A DNA stretch of 64,000 bases from Diplosphaera chodatii (GCA_032358165.1 JAALGY010000017.1:2728001-2792000), one strand, 5' to 3'. Positions 23,471-37,600 are shown, counted from the first letter of the stretch. Notes: generated by a model not told the origin, from the sequence alone. Numbers and translations are program-made.

Positions 23471-26400
23471 ATGGCAATGGAGCTACGACTTGTCGCACAA
23501 GTCGTGCTATCGTTGGCAGCCGCGTGGCTAGTGGCCGCTGCCACGCGGTTCTACCTGTCCTGGCGGCGGCGAGACCAGTGGATGCAGACCAATGTGCCAT
23601 TGTGCGTTTTGATGTTTGAGAGTGCGGCACAAGCTGCAGCGTGCACCCTAGCAATCGCAGCAGAGACTCTCGCGGCGCACGACCACCGAATGTGTCGTCA
23701 TGACATCAACGATGCGGAACTAAGCAGTCATGCAATGCAGTGTGCCGTCGTCAGTACTCAAGGGTGGGGTACTGTCATCAATCGCCGATCCCCGCCGCCA
23801 CCGCATCGTGCAGCAGTGGAGTCGGCAGTACGGCACGATCTTCGGCTACAGGTGCGGGCCGGACTCAATGCCCTTGTGCACCTGGCATTTGCTGGACAAC
23901 AGCAGCACACACGAGAGGCTTCACCAACCTCCCCACCATAAACGGCTCCAGTATGTGCGGACGCAGGTTTCTGTGGAACCACACATTGGTGATATCAGAC
24001 CCAGCCATGGCAGCGCAACTGCTGGGGCCAGGAGCTTGGATGCACCACGGACTTGACAAGTCACAGGTCGTGCTGTACAGGTGGAATCGTTCTCTCGACC
24101 CGTGAAACGCCCGCTGCCGTGTTCTCTGATTCCCGCATTGTCGGCTCATGCTGCTGGTGTATATCAAGTGACGCTGCGTGCTTTATTTCTGCCATTGGTA
24201 CGGGCGCTGATGGTGTATTCATGATGCAGTCGGCTTGACTTTATTTGGGACGAGAAGAGCGAGCATGGCTCCCTGTTCACGCTGCCAACAGGGCCGCACC
24301 ACAGGCTTGTTCGCCGCGCGGTCGCACCCGCATTCTCCACCGAGAATCTCAGGCGAGCGCAGCTGCTTCTGCCCTCCTGGGTACAGGCGTAGGAGTCGAG
24401 CTCTGCTTTCAGCCAGACATTGATGCGTGTGAACCCCTGGACTGCCATGACCTGACCCCTGACAGGGGGTGCATAGTGTCTGGATATAGGAAGGGGTTCC
24501 CAGCAGTGCTGGCCATTGTGGGGCAGCTGGTGGATGCATTTTATGCGCAGGGCGCCACTGGCTCAGTCGATGTTGATGCCGCACTCAAACGCGAGGTACG
24601 GCAATGCCACAATGCCAGCAAGACTTTGCGGTTACAGCGCAAACACTGGCAGCAAACACATGCATGGAGAGTGTGTCCTGCCTACACCTGCGATCAGAGG
24701 CTTCTGATTGACTGTGGTACCAGCAGGCGCTGGATGTCATCGGCAAGGTGGGCTTTGGTACAGACTTTGGCGCGACACGCAGCATCAGTGAAAACGATCC
24801 AGGGATCTTCGAGCTGATGGAACAAGGTGAGGTTGTGGCAGGGTGTGCTCGCCTTGTGCAAGCCATGTCACATGTCTCGGTGCAGAGTATAGGAAGAGGT
24901 GAACATGGCTGCAGCATGAGATGACTTCGGGACATGACGGCAGCAAGCAGTTTTGGGCATGCTGTCATATGCAGCAATTGAGGAGGGCATGGCGCGCGTC
25001 GTAGATCGTTTCCGGGAGAGCACGGCCTGGTTCCGCAAGGTGCGCCTGCTGCCGCAGGAAAAGCTCAGGGCTTTGGGGTCGAACCAAACCCAAGGCCAAA
25101 AATCCTCTCCCTGGCGGATCCTCGCCCTGTTCAGCGTACCTGCAATTCCTACACTGGTTGCGCTGCACAGCTGACCTCCTAGCAAGGGCACATTGTGGGT
25201 CCCAGCAGCGCCGTGATGCACGACCCACTCGGCAGGGTTCCAGCCACAACACTCAGCATCGACATCATGCAGGCCAGACGCATTTAATGCACTGCATCTT
25301 CGGCTGCAGGATGTGCGGCGGGGCATGCAGCGGTGCGCTGCCTTCCGTGAGTACATGGCAGATGTGGTGCAGCGAGTGAAGGCGCGGGGGCCGCCGGCCG
25401 ATGATGATGTCTCCATTGCAGCGCACCTGCTACGAGTGGTGGTGAGCCATGGTACCCTCAAACGTGCTATCTATCGGAGTGTGGTGGTACACAGATGTTG
25501 CAGGCGGCAATTGGGTGCCTGCAATGGTGAGAAGGGAGCCATTGCATGTACAGGATCCAGAGACTGGGCGGCCGCTGAGCGACCAGTGCCTCACAGCAGA
25601 GTTCAGCATCGCGATGATTGCCGGGATGGACACGACCACGCACACGCTTGCCTTCTTCTTGTGCGGCCTTGCCTGCCTTGCTTCGCAGCTTCTGTGTCCG
25701 AATATACCATGCAGGGGCTGATATGCGACACCTCTTGCCACACACATGCTGTTCATTTCGGGCATCACTGCCATCCTCTGCCTGTGCCACCGTTAAAGCA
25801 ATCCTAATGCAGCAAGCTGCCATGTTCTGACTGCTGGTGGTCTGTCGTAGGTACCTGGTCAGCCAGCATCCGGAGGTGGAGCGCAAGATTGCCGAGGAGC
25901 TGCGGGGGCTGGGGCTGCTCGCCACCCCGGAGCAGCCGCAGCCACGGCCCCTTTCGTGGGACGACCTGCCGAAGCTACACTACCTCAGCTGCGCCATGAA
26001 GGCACGCGGTCCTGCCACGGCCCTGTAGCAGGGGCGTGAACCATCTTCACCAGCGGGTTTTGTCGCTGTCTGCCAGGACGCTGCAGCCAGCCTTACTCAG
26101 CCTCCTGTCTTGTCGGAGAGCACCCCGCATGCTGATGATGATGGCCTGCAGCAGCCTATCCCCCTCGGCCTTGCAGCACCTGGTCCCTGTGTGAGTGCCG
26201 TCACTGCCAACAGCAGAGCAAAAATGTGCATGTCGTCGCAGGAGGGGATGCGGTTGCTGCCGACGGCGGGGGAGGGCACCTTCCGCGTCAGCAAACAGGA
26301 CGTGCGGCTGGGCGATCTGACGGTTCCCGCAGGTGCCTGACTTGCTCTGAGCGCTGACCATATCTCAGGCAGACCGTGCTTTCAGCATGCTGCGGCAACC

Positions 26401-27359
26401 CTGCAATACCATTTGAGCTTCAGCTGCTCAACTCCAAATACAGGCGTGTTCATGTGGGTGTTCTTTCTGGGCACCTTCACACACCCCGACGTCTGGGACG
26501 ATCCAGACACCTACCGGCCAGTGAGCTTCTGTTGTGCCATCGTTCCCATCGGTCTGAGAGCCGTCTGCAAATCTGCCATGACAGCGTCGGGATCTTCACC
26601 ATGTGAATTGCCTGTGCAGGAACGCTGGCTGGATCCAGACTGCGAATATGTGCAGTCGCAGCCGGGAGGTCGTAAAAGGCCGCAGCAGGCTGGCCCCCTG
26701 ACAGGTGTGAACTGCTGCACAGCCATTGGTGCGTCATGCAGCTGCAGGTTCATGTACATGCACACACATTGCACGACAGCCGTGCACGTAAGGAGGCCCA
26801 ACACGCAGGCGGCTAGTGCATGTCATGGGTTGTCTTGCCATGCAGATGAGTCGGGCGCCCGGCTGCGGCGGTTCTATCCCTTCAGTCAGGGACAGCGCGG
26901 CTGCATCGGTCGCGCCCTGGTCAGTCCAGTATACACTCCCGCATGTCGATTGCCATTGTAGTCTCAATATGTGTGCTGGCTGCTGAGCTTCACAGCTCTT
27001 GCTGTGGGGTGCAGGCGGTCCTCAACTACACGACCACTGCAGCAACACTGCTGGGGCACTTCACCTTTCGCCTTGCGGAGAAGGTGCAGGGCATGCCCAC
27101 AGTCACCCCGGCCCGAAGCAAATCAGCTGGCTGCATGCATGGTGCAGCAACACGATGCACGGTACCTCTATCTGAGTGTATGGTACTCAGATGGTGTGTG
27201 AGCTGCATTGGAGCGGCAAGCATTCCTGTGAGCGATGTTGAGTCCTGCTGGCTGTAGATGGGCGGCGCTGAAGGGGTGAGGGCAGCAGAGATCGGCAACT
27301 TGACGCTACAGCTGCGCGGCGGGCTGCACATGCACTGTGTGCCCCGTGCTACCCTGTGA
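23471..27359 (+). CDS. Cytochrome P450 monooxygenase
   Basis: Haem-thiolate monooxygenase; substrate unknown. Sixteen exons: 23471-23601, 23741-23851, 23967-24080, 24230-24352, 24490-24595, 24727-24826, 24951-25039, 25310-25441, 25554-25660, 25851-26001, 26242-26332, 26444-26520, 26620-26668, 26846-26919, 27015-27083, 27258-27359; 541 residues. An N-terminal membrane anchor lies at residues 5-27. The I-helix oxygen-binding motif AGMDTTTH is at 325-332, the K-helix ExxR (EGMR) at 389-392 and PERW at 444-447. The haem motif FSQGQRGCIG is at 473-482, with Cys480 as ligand. All invariant residues are present, so an active enzyme is expected, probably on the endoplasmic reticulum. Introns 4 and 10 have GC donors (24353, 26002). 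The joins around exons 3/4 and 7/8 are the least certain. I cannot name the CYP family. Confidence 0.94.
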
Positions 27360-29332
27360 GTGCCGGTGCTGGTACAATCAGGCTGTACAACAGTCTGCCA
27401 GGGGCGGGGTTGCTATCCTCTTGGCATTTGAGGCCTTTGAGCGACAGTGCTCGTCGTTTTGCTTTGTACACTGTATGATCTAGGACATGGAGCATGCATT
27501 TGCGAGAACTGCGGTTTTGTACAGCGCTTGCTGCGTGCCGCCAGCAGCAATTGTTGCATAACGTGCTTTGATGTGTGTGAACGGCAGCTCTCTGCGAGTT
27601 CATGTTGCACTGGTGCACCTTCAAACCCGCGTGGCATTCTCAGATGGGTCATGGCTAGGTCATGGCGGTTGGGTGCATCAGCGCCATTGTGTGGGTGCCT
27701 GCCAACCGCACGCTAGTGCAGCTGCCCCGCATCTGCTTCGACCTTCCAGCCAGTGACGAACTTCTGACAGGGAAACCCGGTGCTGTCGGACGATCCTTCT
27801 TGAGAGTCCCGCCTGTCCGACGACTCGAGTCCGAAGCCCGGGCCGCAAGGAGCCGGCTGCAGTTCCTGTTCCGCTCATCGCGCCGACTTGCAGGCTACGC
27901 CACACCCCGGATCTGCAGATCGCCTCAGCTCCATTGTGTTGCGCGACCGGCATCTGCCGCGGCAGTCACTTTGTCGGCTTTGCCCCCCAAACCGGCACGG
28001 CCGACGACGGCGACTACACGGCGCCCCATCAGCCTGCGCCCCGCTGCGAACTGCTAGATCACAAGCACTGCAGCTGGTCGCGGGCGTCATCGCCGGGCAG
28101 GCCGGACAGGCCGCAAAGGTGAGCCCGACCACATGCACCGTTCGGTCGGCCGTCGGCCCTTGGGACTGTGGCCCCTTCCGTAGACGACGCCACGCCGCCG
28201 GGCGGCCGCCGATGGCATGGTCCAGCTGCTCGTTTGCTCCTCCTGTCGCTGCGGTAGCCTGGGAGCGCGCATGTTTGTTGTCATATTTTGAGGAGGCATA
28301 GGCCGCGGCAGGACCACAACCCAGCAGGGGACCTTTTGCCCCGGGGCAAAGCGCACAGCTACTGCAGCAATCACTGGTGGCCTGCTCATGCTTCGGTGCA
28401 GCCCCACTTGCCCCCTGTGGGGTATGGTGGCGCGGGGAAGCCGGGCAGTGCATGTGGTGCTTCATGGGTGGCGCCCAGAATTCAGCTGTCTTGCCTGCAT
28501 TGCGTTTGCAGCCCGGATCAGAGTGCAGTCTGCTGCTGGCATCCATCCTGCGCTCCGTCCATGCATTGCCCTTGCTGCGCAGCCAGCATGACACCCTTTC
28601 ACTTTTGTGCAGCTGTCTGGCCCACTTTCAAGCTACCGACTGCCCCAGCGCGGGACAACCGTCCTAGCAGCTTCGCAGTGGTCAGTTGTCTCCGTTGTGG
28701 GTTATGCAGCCACGTTCCCCCTCGACTTGCGGAGGTTATCCACTTTGGCCCGCTAGATTGACAACCTAGTCATGGCCTGGGCCGTCAGCTCTGTTGAGCC
28801 AGAGTACAGGTCGCGGGGCCATTTCGACCGCCTCACAGCCTTTGATGCGTATTGTGCCATCCCAGCTTCGGCCCGCGGATCGCACAGGTCGCACTACCTG
28901 GTGTCTGTTTGGTGTAGCAGCACTCCCGACTCAAGAATGTGTCAGAACGTCGCTCTCTGACTGCCCCTGGCACGCAGCACGTCCAGGCATAACCTACAGT
29001 CCATCGCTGTTACGCAGGCCGGTTGCAGTCGGGCGCCGACCCTTGAGCAGCTGCCCAAGGTGCAGCCAGCCGCGTGTTGACTCATAACAGCGGCAGCAAA
29101 GGACGCAGCGCAGCCGCAGCCCAGCTGCAGGCGCGGGGCACGTGCAGCAGGCGGCGAGCTTGTGCAGCTGCTCGACGTGCGGTGCCACGCCTGGTTCTTG
29201 GCAGCTGGCTTCTGTGCAGAGCGGAGCGCGCCAGCTTGAAGTGAGCATCGGCGCCGCCGGTGCACTTGAACTCTCAGCTCCCCCAGCAGCCGCGGACGCC
29301 CGCCAGGGGCCCCGCCCAGACAGCCGGCAGCC
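27360..29332. other. Unassigned 2 kb region before the CslA-like gene
   Basis: It contains long overlapping frames on both strands, including a 239-codon minus-strand frame at 27875-28594 and a 137-codon plus-strand frame at 27888-28301 that ends beside a GTGAGC donor-like site. Their peptides are dominated by Arg, Ala, Pro, Ser, Cys and Gly, as GC-rich non-coding DNA gives. None shows a domain or can be linked into a splice-consistent chain. An unrecognised gene is possible. The last part should be the 5' region of the CslA-like gene. Confidence 0.3.
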
Positions 29333-32300
29333 ATGCTGTTCACATACATGACCTACTCGGCGTACGAGCTGTATGTGGCGCTTCTGGACGCGCTCATCAG
29401 CATAGCGGTGGCGCTGTCAGTCGTGGTCAGCCTTGACCGCGTCTTCCATGTGGCCAAGTACATGCAGCTGAAGGTGCGCCCCCGCAGTCGGTCCTCTGTG
29501 TCTGTACACGACCTCCCTTGTATGCACGTCTATCTGCTGCCGGTGGCCTGACACGAAGCTCAGTCCTGCCCTGCGCAGTTCAAATTTGCATGTCACAGTG
29601 ACCAGGGACAGCTGGTCACCTGGCAGCACAGCGCTGCCAGGCAGCAGGCATCCGACCACCGTGCATGTGCCCAGGCAGCTCAGCACCAATATGCTTGCCT
29701 CTCACTACAGGCACGCACGCGGGTGACGGGGCGGAAGCCTGAGGACTACTTTCAGTTCTCGGCGCTGCCGGACCCAGTGGTGTGCGGCGACCTGTACCCC
29801 AGGGTGGCCATCCAGCTGCCCATGTTCAACGAGCGTGCGGTGTGCCAGGCCGCCATCGACTCAGCCTGCGAGCAGACCTGGCCCAAGGGCCGCCTCTTCG
29901 TCCAGGTCTGTTTGCTCTTGTCCTCAAGCCTCTGTCTTCTGGTGCAACTCGTTGTGAACGAGCGAGAGCGCTCGTGGACGAGGCCATTATGGCTTTCCAG
30001 TATGTCCTCCCTGCGAGCTCGTGTAGCACAGTCAGGGGCAGCAGCAGGCAGCAGACTCGAATACACGCTGCTCAGTCACACCTGAGCACACCGCCCACCC
30101 CAGTTCTTGAGGGAACAAAAAGGACCTGCAGTCCGACATGCTGCACACCGTGCGCAGGTGCTGGACGACTCCACGGACAAGGGCACCCGGGACCTGGTGG
30201 ACGACAAGGTGCTGGAGTGGCGGGAGCGGGGCGTGGAGGTGGAGGTCCGCCGCCGCACCAACCGCGCCGGCTACAAGGCCGGCGCGCTGCACGAGGTGCG
30301 GACCGTGCTGCAGGCGGCTTGGGTGTCATGAGCTCAGCGCCTGGGGTGCATCACATGGTGTCTTGGTGCGCGCCGGCTGCAAAGGTCGGCATGCTGACAG
30401 TTCACTGCCTTGGGTGTTTATCAGCAGATGGGGTCACACACCCAAACAGCGGCTATCCACTGCAAGCCGCAAGCGTCCAGCCTAGCAGCTACACATAGCA
30501 TTCAGGTGAGGGCCTGGCGTGAGGTGTCCTCAATGACAGTCGTCCCAACTCTGCAGGGCGTCAAGTTCCTGTCGGACTGTGAGTACATCGCCATCTTCGA
30601 CGCGGACTTCAAGCCAGAGCCCGACTTCCTGCTGCGCACCGTGCCCTACCTGGTCGGCAACGCCGACATCGGCTACGTGCAGACGCGCTGGGTGTTCACC
30701 AACCCCGAGGAGTCGTATCTCACCAAGGTGAGTTTGCATGGAATTTGCATCGCATGAAACTTGCTGAAGGCGGGAGTTCAACTGTCAGCGAGCACTTCAG
30801 TGCCCTCTCTTGACGCCCAGCCACATGCAGCTGTGAGCGGCTTATCCTCACAATGCGCCAGACCTGAGATACTTTGCTCAAAAGTCTGGCGCCTCTCCAT
30901 AAACAGGCGCAGGAGCTGAGCCTCAACTACCATTGCAAGTGCGAGCAGTGGGTGCACTTTGGCACCGGCAGCTTCTTCAACTTCAATGGCACCGCCGGCG
31001 TCTGGTGCGCCCTTTGATTCCTGCCTGCTGACAGGAGAATACATCCTTCTGCGCCCATCTGCTGACATTGGGTCTCGAGGCTCGAGTGGCAGTTTGGGTT
31101 GTGCATTTGAAACCGCACTCCTTTACGTCTTCGCCGCCACGTGCGCCTGATCTGATGAAAGTGTTGTGCACGCAGGCGCAAGAAGTGCATAGACTCCATC
31201 GGAGGCTGGAACTCGCGCACCACCGTCGAGGACATGGACCTGTCGCTGCGCTCCTACGTTGGCGGCTGGAAGGCCATCTTCCTGGAGGACACCACCTGCC
31301 TGAACGAGGTGGGTTCAGGGCTTCCAGCGTATGCAGCAGCATTGGAGGTTGCCATGGCACTGCAGTCTGCGCATGTTTCCCCCAGGCAGCGCACTGGAGT
31401 ACTGGGCAACCTCTTAAGCATGGCATGGACGACGATGTTCCAGATGGGGGCTGGCATCTTGATGCTACAATGTGGCACCTGACCCTTGGAATCCTTTCCT
31501 GCCTGCAGCTCCCAGCCAGCTTCTTTGCGTACCGCAAGCAGCAGCACCGCTGGACGTGCGGCCCCGTGCAGCTGTGGCGCAAGACCGCCTACTACATCTG
31601 GCGCTCCAGCCTGCCGCTGCACCGCAAGGTACATGGTGTACACGATGTCTTGGCATGATTCCGTCCTGTTCTTTCTCCTGGCTCAGCATCATGCACATGT
31701 TGGTCTAGGCTGTCTAGGGCAGGATTGCCACTGTGTAGTCGTGCGGACTGTGGGGCAATAGGGCTGTGCCTGCGCTACAGGTGGACATCCTGTTCTGCTA
31801 CTTCGGCATCCGCAAGTTCGCCACGCACTGGGTGTCGCTCGGCTTCTTCTGCATGCTGGTCCCGCTGTCCACCTTCACCCCCGAGGTGCGCCCCCTGGCG
31901 ACTCTGTGCTGCCATGTTACCATGCCATTCTCCGTGTTTGCTACTCCTTGCCCAGGTATTCGCTTCACAAGGCTGCTGCATCCTCAAGAGCACCTTCTAG
32001 CTAGGGTGCTCCTGCAAACCTGATCACCCGTTTCCCTTTGGAGCATCCAGTCTGCACTGCCTCCTTCAAGTCGTGCTCAGCAGACATCTACTGCTATTCA
32101 GGTGTCGATCCCGCTGTGGGCGCTGGTCCACCTGCCAGTGGTGGTCACGCTGTCGACTGCGGCCTTCACGCCCAACGGCTGGGTGCACTCCATCCTGTAC
32201 GTGCTGTTCGAGAACGCCATGGGCATCGTCAAGCTGGGCGCTGTGATTGCCGGTAGGGTTTCCGGACATTGCATCAAACCCAAAACTGCTGTCTAGTGTT

Positions 32301-33317
32301 GTCGACCCTCATCCTGTTCATGCCAGCAGACTTGCCACCTTGCCAAGCCACCCGTCGCATGTGACTGCATGGGCCCACCCACACAGGGTATGCTCATCCA
32401 CGAACCGTGCTGATTCCATGATTTGCTCCCCCCTCAGGCATGCTGGACCTGAAGGGCGCGCACGAGTGGGTGGTGACCACCAAGCTGGGCTCCTCCGACG
32501 TCCGGCCCGGCACCACCCCCGTCATGACCTCCAGCCGCAAGTGAGTACTTGCAGCCAGTGCAGCTGGGTGCAACCTTGCATGTGTTCAGGCTAGGATGTG
32601 TCCACCATGTTGTAAAAATGCAATGCTGGCCTACTGCCGTTTGTAGGGAAGCCGGACTGGCCAACCGTGTCATTCAATGCTGACGTGCTGCTCCTTGGTT
32701 GCTGCAGCTGCCGCCTGTACGGTGGCGAGATGGCGATGTCGTGCTTCGTGCTGGCCGCCGCATTCTATGGCGTGTTCACAGTCAACCGCTGGACGTTCTC
32801 CATCTTCCTGTTCCTGCAGGTGAGCTCTGCGCCATCTTGAAACGCCCGGCATCTCCGTATCATGTTCCTGCAGCGGCTGCAGGATGTGCTGCAACTTCCG
32901 TGTTTACTGCCTGTGCGACTGCTGTGCAGACACGTGCTCCTGCCGATGTGCTGCAGGGCATGGTGTTCTTTGCGTTCGGCTTCAACTTGGTGGACTGCGG
33001 CGGCCTGCTGGGCGGCCGGCTGGACTCGGGCGACACCAAGCTGCCTGCCAAGAAGGTGTGCAGGGCAGAGGGGCACAGTGCACGCTTTCACTTTGCACTG
33101 TCGACTTGGGTGACCCTGCCAAATGGAACCCTGCCAAGAGTCGTTGACGTTGACTTGGGGTTTAGGCTGCATGAGGCTGCATGCCGATGTGCATTACACG
33201 CCACTTTGACGCTGCTGTAGTTCGGACACCTCTTGCCTCTTCTGCTCTGACACCATGTGCTGGATGCCACTGCAGGCTGCCAGCCAGCTCCCAAAGCGCA
33301 CGTTCAGCGTGCCGTGA
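29333..33317 (+). CDS. CSLA: CslA-like family-2 glycosyltransferase (mannan/glucan synthase type)
   Basis: Golgi membrane polysaccharide synthase of GT2, closest to plant CslA/CslC; transfers mannose or glucose from a nucleotide sugar to a beta-1,4 chain. Thirteen exons: 29333-29473, 29711-29905, 30158-30295, 30557-30727, 30907-31004, 31176-31308, 31509-31628, 31781-31885, 32102-32252, 32438-32540, 32708-32819, 32957-33055, 33276-33317; 535 residues, the normal CslA length. An N-terminal helix (about 9-37) precedes the cytosolic catalytic domain. Catalytic signatures are LDDSTD at 114-119, DAD at 173-175, VEDMD at 265-269 and QQHRW at 303-307. Membrane helices follow. The last exon ([13 protein letters not shown]) is short but in phase; without it the frame would run on through a low-quality tail. 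CslA versus CslC activity cannot be decided from sequence here. Confidence 0.95.
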
Positions 33318-34687
33318 GGCGCTCCCAACACAGCCAGCAGCGGTGCTTGCAGCGCGGGATGTGCAGGGTCGACTGGACCCGGCACCTCTTGTTTCCAGCA
33401 CAGCCAGCACAAAAGCCAGCTTGGGGTGCTACAGGGCGCCAGCAGTGTTCCGGCGGCACCAGACAGCGGCTCAGACGAACACGGCCGCCGCCGCCGGTGG
33501 CACGGCGTCCCCAGGCACACCCTGGAGGGCAATTCTTTCGCCGGCTTGGCAGGGGGCCCCCGGCACCACAGACGAGGGAGGGCGCATTTCCCAGCACTGC
33601 ATTTGCAGCATTTGCAACACAGCGCTGCATAGGCAGCTATGGCGTGGATCAGCCGTAGTTGGCAGCAGCGGCGGAGCAGTGTTCCTTTTGACAACAAACT
33701 GCAGATGACGGACAGCAGACGAAGGCCTGCACATCATCAGGCAGTGTGGCTTACTCGGATAATAGAAGGCAGGGGGCAGGATACATACACTATGGTGGGC
33801 GGCAGTGCGCAAGTTCCTGCTCGTTGCATGGGATTTGCAGACATACAGCAGCAGCAGCAGCAGCAGCAGGGACAGGCGCTCAAGAGCTAGTTGCACGCGG
33901 CAGGATAGGGACAGCAGTTACCGGATGTTTGTGCATGTCTATTGCAGAATTCACGATGGGTCAAAGTCCTATTGGGGCAGTTGGCAGTCTGGACATGGTC
34001 AGCAGCTGGCACACAGGCGGCCACCTAGTTTGTCTCCGAATAGGTTTAGTTGCTCACATGAGATAGCAAGTCTTGGGCGTGCATTGTGTCCGACACAACG
34101 GCAGGGGTGCAGGGCTGAGGGACAGGACCACAGCAATGTGTCTTGTTTGCTCAGCTGCACCTGCACATGTGATTGCTGGCGCCGCAGCAGGTGTGTACTG
34201 TGTGCACATCTGCTGGGGCAGGCCAGCGGGCTGTTGCCATTGCACTGCAGGCATTGCTGGTTGCTGCTTCCCGAACATGAATTGTTGCCGTTTGTGCATA
34301 GCACTGGATGTGGTCGTCAATTGCGAACAGAGTCATCATGAGGTGCACTGATACTGTAAAGACACAAGCGACAGATGTTGCGGCATTGCATTACACATAC
34401 CCTATATCAACCAAACACTCACTTTTGGCTGACAAGAAGAGTGGTGGTTCCTGGGAGGCGTCTTTGGCCAGTCACCATGGCGATGCTCTCAACGTCCTGT
34501 AGCTCAGCAGATCATACCGGGCGATGCGCAGGACCTGATGCCCCTTGCCAGCGCTGCAGGTGTTTGACCTGACCACAATTCCAAGTCATCTGCCTTGTCA
34601 ACTGGGTCGCCTAGGTGGCGTCTACTGTACCTCAGATCAGGCCCCTTCAAATGTGTTTGACTGGCATGCCACGGCTTGCTACGCTTC
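33318..34687. other. Convergent intergenic region
   Basis: A 1.37 kb gap between the stop codons of the CslA-like gene (+) and the TauE/SafE gene (-). It contains a (CAG)8 run and frames such as 33805-34341 that look like non-coding read-through. No gene is supported. Confidence 0.35.
33846..33869 (+). repeat. (CAG)8 trinucleotide microsatellite
   Basis: Eight perfect CAG units in intergenic DNA downstream of the CslA-like gene. Confidence 0.9.
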
Positions 34688-37600
34688 TTACGGCGCGCAG
34701 AAGGAATGGAACCCGGTGTCGCCCCGCTGGAAGTCGTGCCAGGCGCGCTGCCCACCGAACACCGCTGTGGCGACCCCGCCGGTGGCAATGACACCCGCCT
34801 GAACACATCACATGCACACATGACCATGCCAGCGGCAGCTACAGCCACACAAACCTGTGACATGGCCCCTGCCTCTTGTCGATGTACACACGCTTTTCCA
34901 AACATGATGCAGTGTCTGGCTGATGCTGGCTGATACTGCAGGTGCTTGTAAGCATCTGCGGGAGGGCTGGCGGGAGAGCAAACCATGAGCAAGACGAGGA
35001 TGCTGGCACGCCCCGAGCGGCGCACAGCCCACCCCACGACAGACACCCCCAGCAGCGCCGAGCAGAAGGCTATGGGGGCAAAAGCCTGCAAGGCAAAGGG
35101 GCGACCGACCGGGGATACTGTCAGCAGATGGGAGCAGATGCTGCAAGTCTGGCCCGCCGGCAATCTTTGAGTACCAGGCTTGCAGCTTCAAGGCAGGTCT
35201 GCATGGACAGCGACATGGGCAAGGGTCTGCACTGCATGGTTCTGCAAGCTGCACAATGGGAACACAGCTGGGCGCAGGGAGCTCACTGCTGCGTAGCTGA
35301 GGTTCAGCATGCCGTTGAACCAGTAGGACAGCATGACGCTGGAGCTGCCGAACAGCACGATGAGCACCTGCACATGAGGGTGCCCCTTGCAGCCAGCACA
35401 TACACCTAATGCATGCATCAGGCAGATGATGTGTCCACCGCATGCAGGCAACACCCTCCGCACAGCAGGTGGCCATCATCATGCTGTGCCACCATGACTG
35501 TCAGGCACAAGCAGGAGAGATGAGCAGGCACCGCCGTGGAGGCCGCGACCTGCGGCTGCACGCCCAGCTCCAGGAGCAGGGGGTTGAACAGGACGGCGCC
35601 GCCAACCCCCAGCAGCCCTGTGTCGAAACATACAGCTTAGCTGCTCGAAAACCGCAAAGCTGTGTAAATCTTGCCATGAGCAGCAAGCCTGGTGCCTACG
35701 GCCAGGCAGGAGCACCGCTATATACATCAGTGTCGGATGCTGGTTTGCTGGCTTGCCTGCGACAAAGCCTGCTGCGGCCACTGCTGTTGCGACTGCAGTG
35801 AGTGCTTTTAGTGTGCTTCTGCTGCGGCCGCCACCGCCTCCGCTGCTGCCGCCAGACAGCGACATCAGCTTCCGAAGCTGCGGGTCGACGCTGTCTGGGC
35901 TGTTCGCAGCGCTCATCGACTGCAAGGGACGGATACGAGGAGATTCGATTTTGTTTCTGCAGCGGCTAGCCTTTGGCCAACTCACGCTGCCTTTGGACGT
36001 AAGTTTGCCATACGCCACTCTTGAGCGCTCTGATGCCTGACAGACTGCTTGTGAAGTGAGCTGATGTTGCATGATACTCATGGTGTCATGCAACAAGGGC
36101 TGAGATAGGTCGGGGGTCAAGGCCGCACCTGATGCACCACATAGGCAGCTGCCGCCGCGGCCAAAAGCACTGCCTGTGCCACCATGGCCGCTGCAAAACC
36201 CCAGCTGCAGCGGGTATGCCACGCCTTTGCAAGCTGCAGTGCCAGAAACACTGCCCACAACACCACCAGGGCTGCCACCTGGACGACACACGGCAACCCC
36301 GCTACTTAGTTTCTAGATCCCATGGACAGTTCAGATGGACACACTTGACATCTCAGCTTTGACAAGTCTGTGCACGAAGTCAGAGCCACTGGCAATGATG
36401 CCTGGAGGGTCAGGGCCAACACCTTAGCCCAGGGCACCCTTGCCACAAACGACGCATGCCCAGTCCCGCCGACCTCGGCTGTCTGCGCTGCTGCTGCCTC
36501 GGCAGCGCTCATTGCGATGTCCGCAGCGGTGCGGCCCCCCTCGAGTGATGCGCGGTGCCCAATGCTTCCCCCAAGCAGCGGCTCCTGCAAGCCTTCCCGC
36601 ATCTCCCTGTGCAGTTGAAGCTCGCACCGACTGACACACTGGCTCTGTGTGCCACGAAGCAGTCTGAGGGCCTTCGGAACTCACTGCCATTGGCAGGCAT
36701 CTAAGCCGAGGGTTGTTCCTGCAGAGGGGTGGTGCATGTGAACGGTATCTGCAGGCATGTGCAGTCATCTGCCGCAGGCGACGTGCACCATGAAACAGGA
36801 ACGGGATGACACACCCGGCTGTTGGCTTTGCCACCGTCTGCAAGCTGTCCCTCTCCTTCTGCCTTTGCTGTTGACCTTTAGCGAAGGTCTTCCCCGTGAC
36901 GTATGCTAGCAGCACAGTCAGCAGCGCCGTCTGCAGCCACTCTGGGATCATTGGCGCAGCCAAGACACCCTGCAGGACACAGGATGATCCTGGTCACACA
37001 CCGTGGCCGACTTGCAGACACCCTACTGCGCGCTCACCTCCTGCAAGTGCAGCCCGCAGACTGGCTGCAATACAGGGCGTGCATGCATTGCAGGACAGCA
37101 ATCTTGTCAGACAGGGCACAAAGTCAAAGGCAACGCACAAATGACACTCCGAAGAGTATGGCGGGGACGAGCGTGAGCGCGATGTCGAATGACAGCAGCG
37201 GCTTGTCAGGGTCTACCGGCGAGCGCTGCGCCAGGCCGAATGCGCAGGATGCGACAGCGCCGCTGGTAATAATGGCGTGCGAGAGCCCCGGCACCAACCG
37301 CAGGTCTGCACGCGCCAACCTCAGATCCTTGTTCATGGCGGCTTTGCAGAGCGCACACCGTTCAGCTTTGCTGGCACGGCACACTAGGACTGCCTTGCTG
37401 GATGTGAACGCAGCTGCCAAAGTATGCATCGCACCCATGCCGACAATCGTTGCCAGGATGGGCACGAAGAGCGGCCCGCCGCCGATGCCCACTGCATTGG
37501 CCAACATCGCGCACTGCAGCAGGGATCAGCAGTCTTACATGCCAAAGGCGATACAGGCACAGCGCGCGAACCGTGCTGCAGGTCCAGCATGTCCAGCAGA

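Noticed and set aside
27875..28594. 239-codon minus-strand open frame
   Set aside because: Its peptide is dominated by Arg, Ala, Ser, Cys and Pro with no domain; long frames are expected by chance in GC-rich DNA, and no splice partners were found.
30983..31658. Long frames on both strands within the CslA-like gene
   Set aside because: They overlap exons and introns of a gene with all catalytic motifs, and read as Arg/Pro/Cys-rich shadows.
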